Part shown: one piece after another, positions 5,206 through 7,193 of the stretch | Layout: each line of letters starts with the position of its first letter | Position numbering within the stretch: position 1 is the stretch's first letter | Assembly: GCA_964628435.1 (NCBI GenBank) | Contig: CAZVON010000038.1 | Location: 1 to 7,193 of the forward strand | DNA from: CAZVON01 sp964628435 | Lineage (GTDB): Bacteria; Patescibacteriota; Microgenomatia; Levybacterales; UBA12049 | Length of the DNA stretch: 7,193 nt | Direction: 5' to 3' | Translations under genes and position numbers: made by a program | The notes under the pieces: model-generated | What the model was told of the DNA's origin: nothing | The model's input: the letters and a program-made list of their open reading frames with translations, nothing else | The model's database searches: none

Positions 5206-5868
5206 TTAAGCGCGTGTTTTAAGCCTCAGGTTATACTCATAAGTTTTAGGGTCGTACGATGCAGCTTCAACAGCGGTATCTCTTGGTGCGTCGTCCGATA
5301 AATACAAAACTGCATCTACATGATCTTTTATTTGAGGAGAACCATCAGCAAAGGTAATACGCATTCTCGCCTGATCGTGTGATCTTGGTAACAATTTGGT
5401 ATGCAGACCTAATGCTTCGCCTGCAGTCGTAACATGAGATGCTACGGCTGAAAGATCGCGTTTAAGTACACGATCAATAAGGTCATCAGTATATCCTTCG
5501 ACCGCATGGGTAGTTCGATTTATGAAAGGGTACAATTTGCTTGTATCTTCCTGAGATAAGCCTAAACCACCACCATACTTATCTTTTTCTCGTTTGAGGA
5601 CATACAGGAGTTGAGTTCGATCATCCCAGTCCACAACCCGTCCTAGTGCATCTGCTGTAAACTTTGCTTGTAATCTTGTCCCAAATTCTTCCAGGCTCCG
5701 TTGTTCCTGTTCAGAAGGAAACCAGGAAAGAAGAGCATTAAGTTTAGGATTGGTTGATTGTTGTCCTAAGTTTCTTATTGCGTCACGGGCTGATATGTAT
5801 GCAGCAGAAAGTGGCACTTCCGCTCGATTTGTCTCCGAAGGAGCTACGGCATCAACCATATATGTCAT
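5206..5868 (-). CDS. Hypothetical protein, unrecognised
   Basis: A 220-aa soluble protein that I cannot assign. It has no signal peptide, membrane segment or cysteine. The first half looks helical (AYISARDAIRNLG, then SEQEQRSLEEFGTRLQAKF). The middle has YVLKREKDKYGGGLGLSQED and a helix GYTDDLIDRVLKRDLSAVASHV. The last third is probably strand-rich (ARMRITFADGSPQIKDHVDAVLYLSDD, described here in parts) and ends in YEYNLRLKTRA. The start at 5868 is supported by a good promoter ending 4-5 nt before the ATG; a second ATG three codons in is an alternative. There is no Shine-Dalgarno. It follows the regulator gene on the same strand after a 79-nt gap, but its own promoter suggests separate transcription; regulation by the neighbouring regulator is a guess. 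Confidence 0.75.
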   Translation of the reverse strand: MTYMVDAVAPSETNRAEVPLSAAYISARDAIRNLGQQSTNPKLNALLSWFPSEQEQRSLEEFGTRLQAKFTADALGRVVDWDDRTQLLYVLKREKDKYGGGLGLSQEDTSKLYPFINRTTHAVEGYTDDLIDRVLKRDLSAVASHVTTAGEALGLHTKLLPRSHDQARMRITFADGSPQIKDHVDAVLYLSDDAPRDTAVEAASYDPKTYEYNLRLKTRA

Positions 5869-5873
5869 TTTGA

Positions 5874-5901
5874 TTATTACTTATCTGTTTTTCTAAGTCA
5901 A
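5874..5901 (-). promoter_or_regulatory. Predicted promoter giving a leaderless mRNA
   Basis: On the minus strand TTGACT (5901-5896, 5/6), a 16-nt spacer and TAATAA (5879-5874), or AATAAT one base on with a 17-nt spacer. The -10 ends only 4-5 nt before the ATG at 5868, so transcription should start at or next to the start codon. Confidence 0.65.
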
Positions 5902-5947
5902 GTGATTGTTACGGAGTTTGCAAGGGTCCCTTGGGAAATCAAATACT
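5902..5947. other. Short spacer between regulator stop and downstream promoter
   Basis: It contains the perfect odd palindrome CAAGGG-T-CCCTTG (5921-5933). No T-tract follows on either strand, so it is more likely a protein-binding site or chance than an intrinsic terminator. Confidence 0.35.
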
Positions 5948-7192
5948 TCAATGATTCGAATCATGAGAGTCGGATGGAGTTTGGATTGTCTGGGCTATTC
6001 TTTTTTTCATTTCGATTGCCACATCCAGGGGATTAAGAATAAGCATGGCTTCGGAGTCTTGTTGCAACTCCCGTAAATAATTCTTAAATAAACTTACTGC
6101 TCTTCGTATTTCTTGCAGACCTTTTACCCCTAAACCTCTCACTTTAAGCACGTCTTCAACGCTCATGGCGTCAAGTAATCTAATTTCGGTAATAAATGCT
6201 CGAACCAACGCGTAGCGTGCCCTTGAGCCAAGACCCAGCATATCTATTTCCCGATGCCAAGGTGTTAGTCCTGCGGTAAGCATGACAAATGAAGGCAGGA
6301 CTTCAACTTTCTCTTCTGGTTTTTCGGGCGCGTTTTCTGTATTGTCATTGTCATCAGTTACCTCGGGAGGTGGAGCAGGCATAGTTGGTAGAGGAGGTTT
6401 TGGTTCGTAGTCTGGGTGGGGAAGAATGTTTCTGATGGCTGTGACGGCGTTTTGTACTTCCCATAAACTTGTTGAACCAAAGCCGCGTATCGCGAGTAAA
6501 TCTTGGTCGTTCATTTTCATAATTCCACCTACATCTGTTACTCCCGCAGCTTGGAGTGCTTTTTTTGCTGTTTTTGAAATTGTTAAAGATTCGATGGAAA
6601 CAGCAGCAAGTTGCCTGTCCCGAATTAATGCCAGTTTTCCTAGCCCGCGTGTTTCTATTTGATGCACTCTTGTTCTTGATATAACTTGCATTCCGGATGC
6701 TTGAGTAAGAGGCTCTCTAAGTTGTTCTTGTGTTGGACGGGTACCCTGGGTTCGATATCGGGCAGTAAGTACCATATCTTCTCGAGGGGTCAGTATGCCT
6801 TTGGCGTACCCGTTGGCATAGGCATTGCTAACCAACACCATCCGTTCGTCTTTTGCTTTTTCCTGTTTTGATTTTGGTTTTGCAACCTTTTGAGCAACAG
6901 GAACTTGGTTTTCTTGGGCTGAGCGAGCTGGGTCAATGCGCATATACATTACTTTATTTCCCTTACGAACACGGGATAGGAGACCCCGATGTATCATTCC
7001 TTGTATATCATTGCTTGTTGATTGGCGACTAATTTGGAATCGTTCTCTATATTGTCTGTAAGTAGTAAAGCGCCCAATTCCCAGTTCATCCCTAATTGCA
7101 GTTTGACGACTGTTAAGAGGATACAGTGGATCGTGGATTTTTTTGTCCCGCCATTTTTTGACCGATCGGGTTCGTTCATTTTTACCCTTTTC
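5948..7192 (-). CDS. Transcription regulator: winged HTH + sigma region-4-like HTH + two RNAP alpha-CTD-like domains (5' truncated by window edge)
   Basis: A DNA-binding regulator assembled from RNA-polymerase-type modules; at least 414 aa are visible. Numbering from the first full codon at 7192: residues 26-86 form a winged helix (FTTYRQYRERF, ISRQSTSNDIQGMIHRGLL, wing RVRKGNKVMYMRI). A basic linker follows. At 133-187 lies a sigma-70 region-4-like HTH (LTPREDMVLTARY, then ISRTRVHQIETRGLGKL). At 200-252 is an alpha-CTD-like domain (AGVTDVGGIMKMNDQDLLAIRGFGSTSL), then a Pro/Asp/Glu-rich linker to about 310, and a second alpha-CTD-like domain at 315-367 (RARYAL, VLKVRGLGVKGLQEI). The frame is open without ATG, GTG or TTG from 7192 to 6997, so the true start lies beyond the edge; starting at 6997 would remove the winged helix. 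Expected action at -35/UP-element regions is inference. Target genes are unknown. Confidence 0.85.
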   Translation of the reverse strand, partial: EKGKNERTRSVKKWRDKKIHDPLYPLNSRQTAIRDELGIGRFTTYRQYRERFQISRQSTSNDIQGMIHRGLLSRVRKGNKVMYMRIDPARSAQENQVPVAQKVAKPKSKQEKAKDERMVLVSNAYANGYAKGILTPREDMVLTARYRTQGTRPTQEQLREPLTQASGMQVISRTRVHQIETRGLGKLALIRDRQLAAVSIESLTISKTAKKALQAAGVTDVGGIMKMNDQDLLAIRGFGSTSLWEVQNAVTAIRNILPHPDYEPKPPLPTMPAPPPEVTDDNDNTENAPEKPEEKVEVLPSFVMLTAGLTPWHREIDMLGLGSRARYALVRAFITEIRLLDAMSVEDVLKVRGLGVKGLQEIRRAVSLFKNYLRELQQDSEAMLILNPLDVAIEMKKRIAQTIQTPSDSHDSNH

Positions 7193-7193
7193 C

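Noticed and set aside
5921..5933. Intrinsic terminator for the regulator gene
   Set aside because: The stem is short with almost no loop and no T-tract follows on the minus strand.
6994..7179. Separate 61-aa minus-strand gene upstream of the regulator
   Set aside because: It lies in another frame over the winged-helix-encoding part of the regulator, whose in-frame translation is clearly domain-like.

Overview
The window looks bacterial, with standard stop codons (TAA, TAG and TGA all end genes), moderate-to-low G+C, short genes and several proteins I cannot place. The mixture fits an uncultivated lineage of the Patescibacteria/CPR type: a compact copper operon, a retropepsin-like protease pair, and a regulator built from RNA-polymerase-type domains. 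That placement is an inference, because no marker gene is present.

Positions 1-2401 (+ strand) hold a copper-handling operon. It comprises the C-terminal part of a Cu(I) P1B-type ATPase (cut by the left edge), a six-helix TauE/SafE-like membrane protein fused to a cupredoxin domain (2-nt gap), and a CopZ-like HMA chaperone. The ATPase gene carries an in-frame palindromic element of about 110 bp (89-198). This element resembles the Rickettsia palindromic elements in behaviour: it is palindromic, lies inside a protein gene and is translated in frame.

Positions 2402-5205 are accessory-looking. Four copies of a short repeat, consensus TGTCAATAGNAATTCACC, all in the same orientation and all intergenic, separate small gene units. 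The units are an unrecognised gene (2484-3113, +), a two-gene unit of a small partner protein and a retropepsin-like aspartyl protease (3241-3982, +), and a class I isoprenoid synthase-like gene (4100-5071, -). The repeat is followed by a C-rich/G-rich palindrome in two of the four copies.

Positions 5206-7192 (- strand) hold an unrecognised gene (5206-5868) and a large regulator whose N-terminus runs off the right edge. The regulator reads winged helix-turn-helix, sigma-70 region-4-like HTH, RNA polymerase alpha-CTD-like domain, Pro/Asp/Glu-rich linker, second alpha-CTD-like domain. Its frame stays open to the window edge, so a start at the ATG at 6997 would cut off the winged helix.

Several units have recognisable sigma-70-type promoters placed so close to the start codon that the mRNAs would be leaderless or nearly so (2484, 5071, 5868; short leader at 3241). 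The copper genes plausibly act together: chaperone delivery, membrane/cupredoxin handling and ATP-driven export. No functional link between the copper operon and the downstream units can be shown from the sequence.
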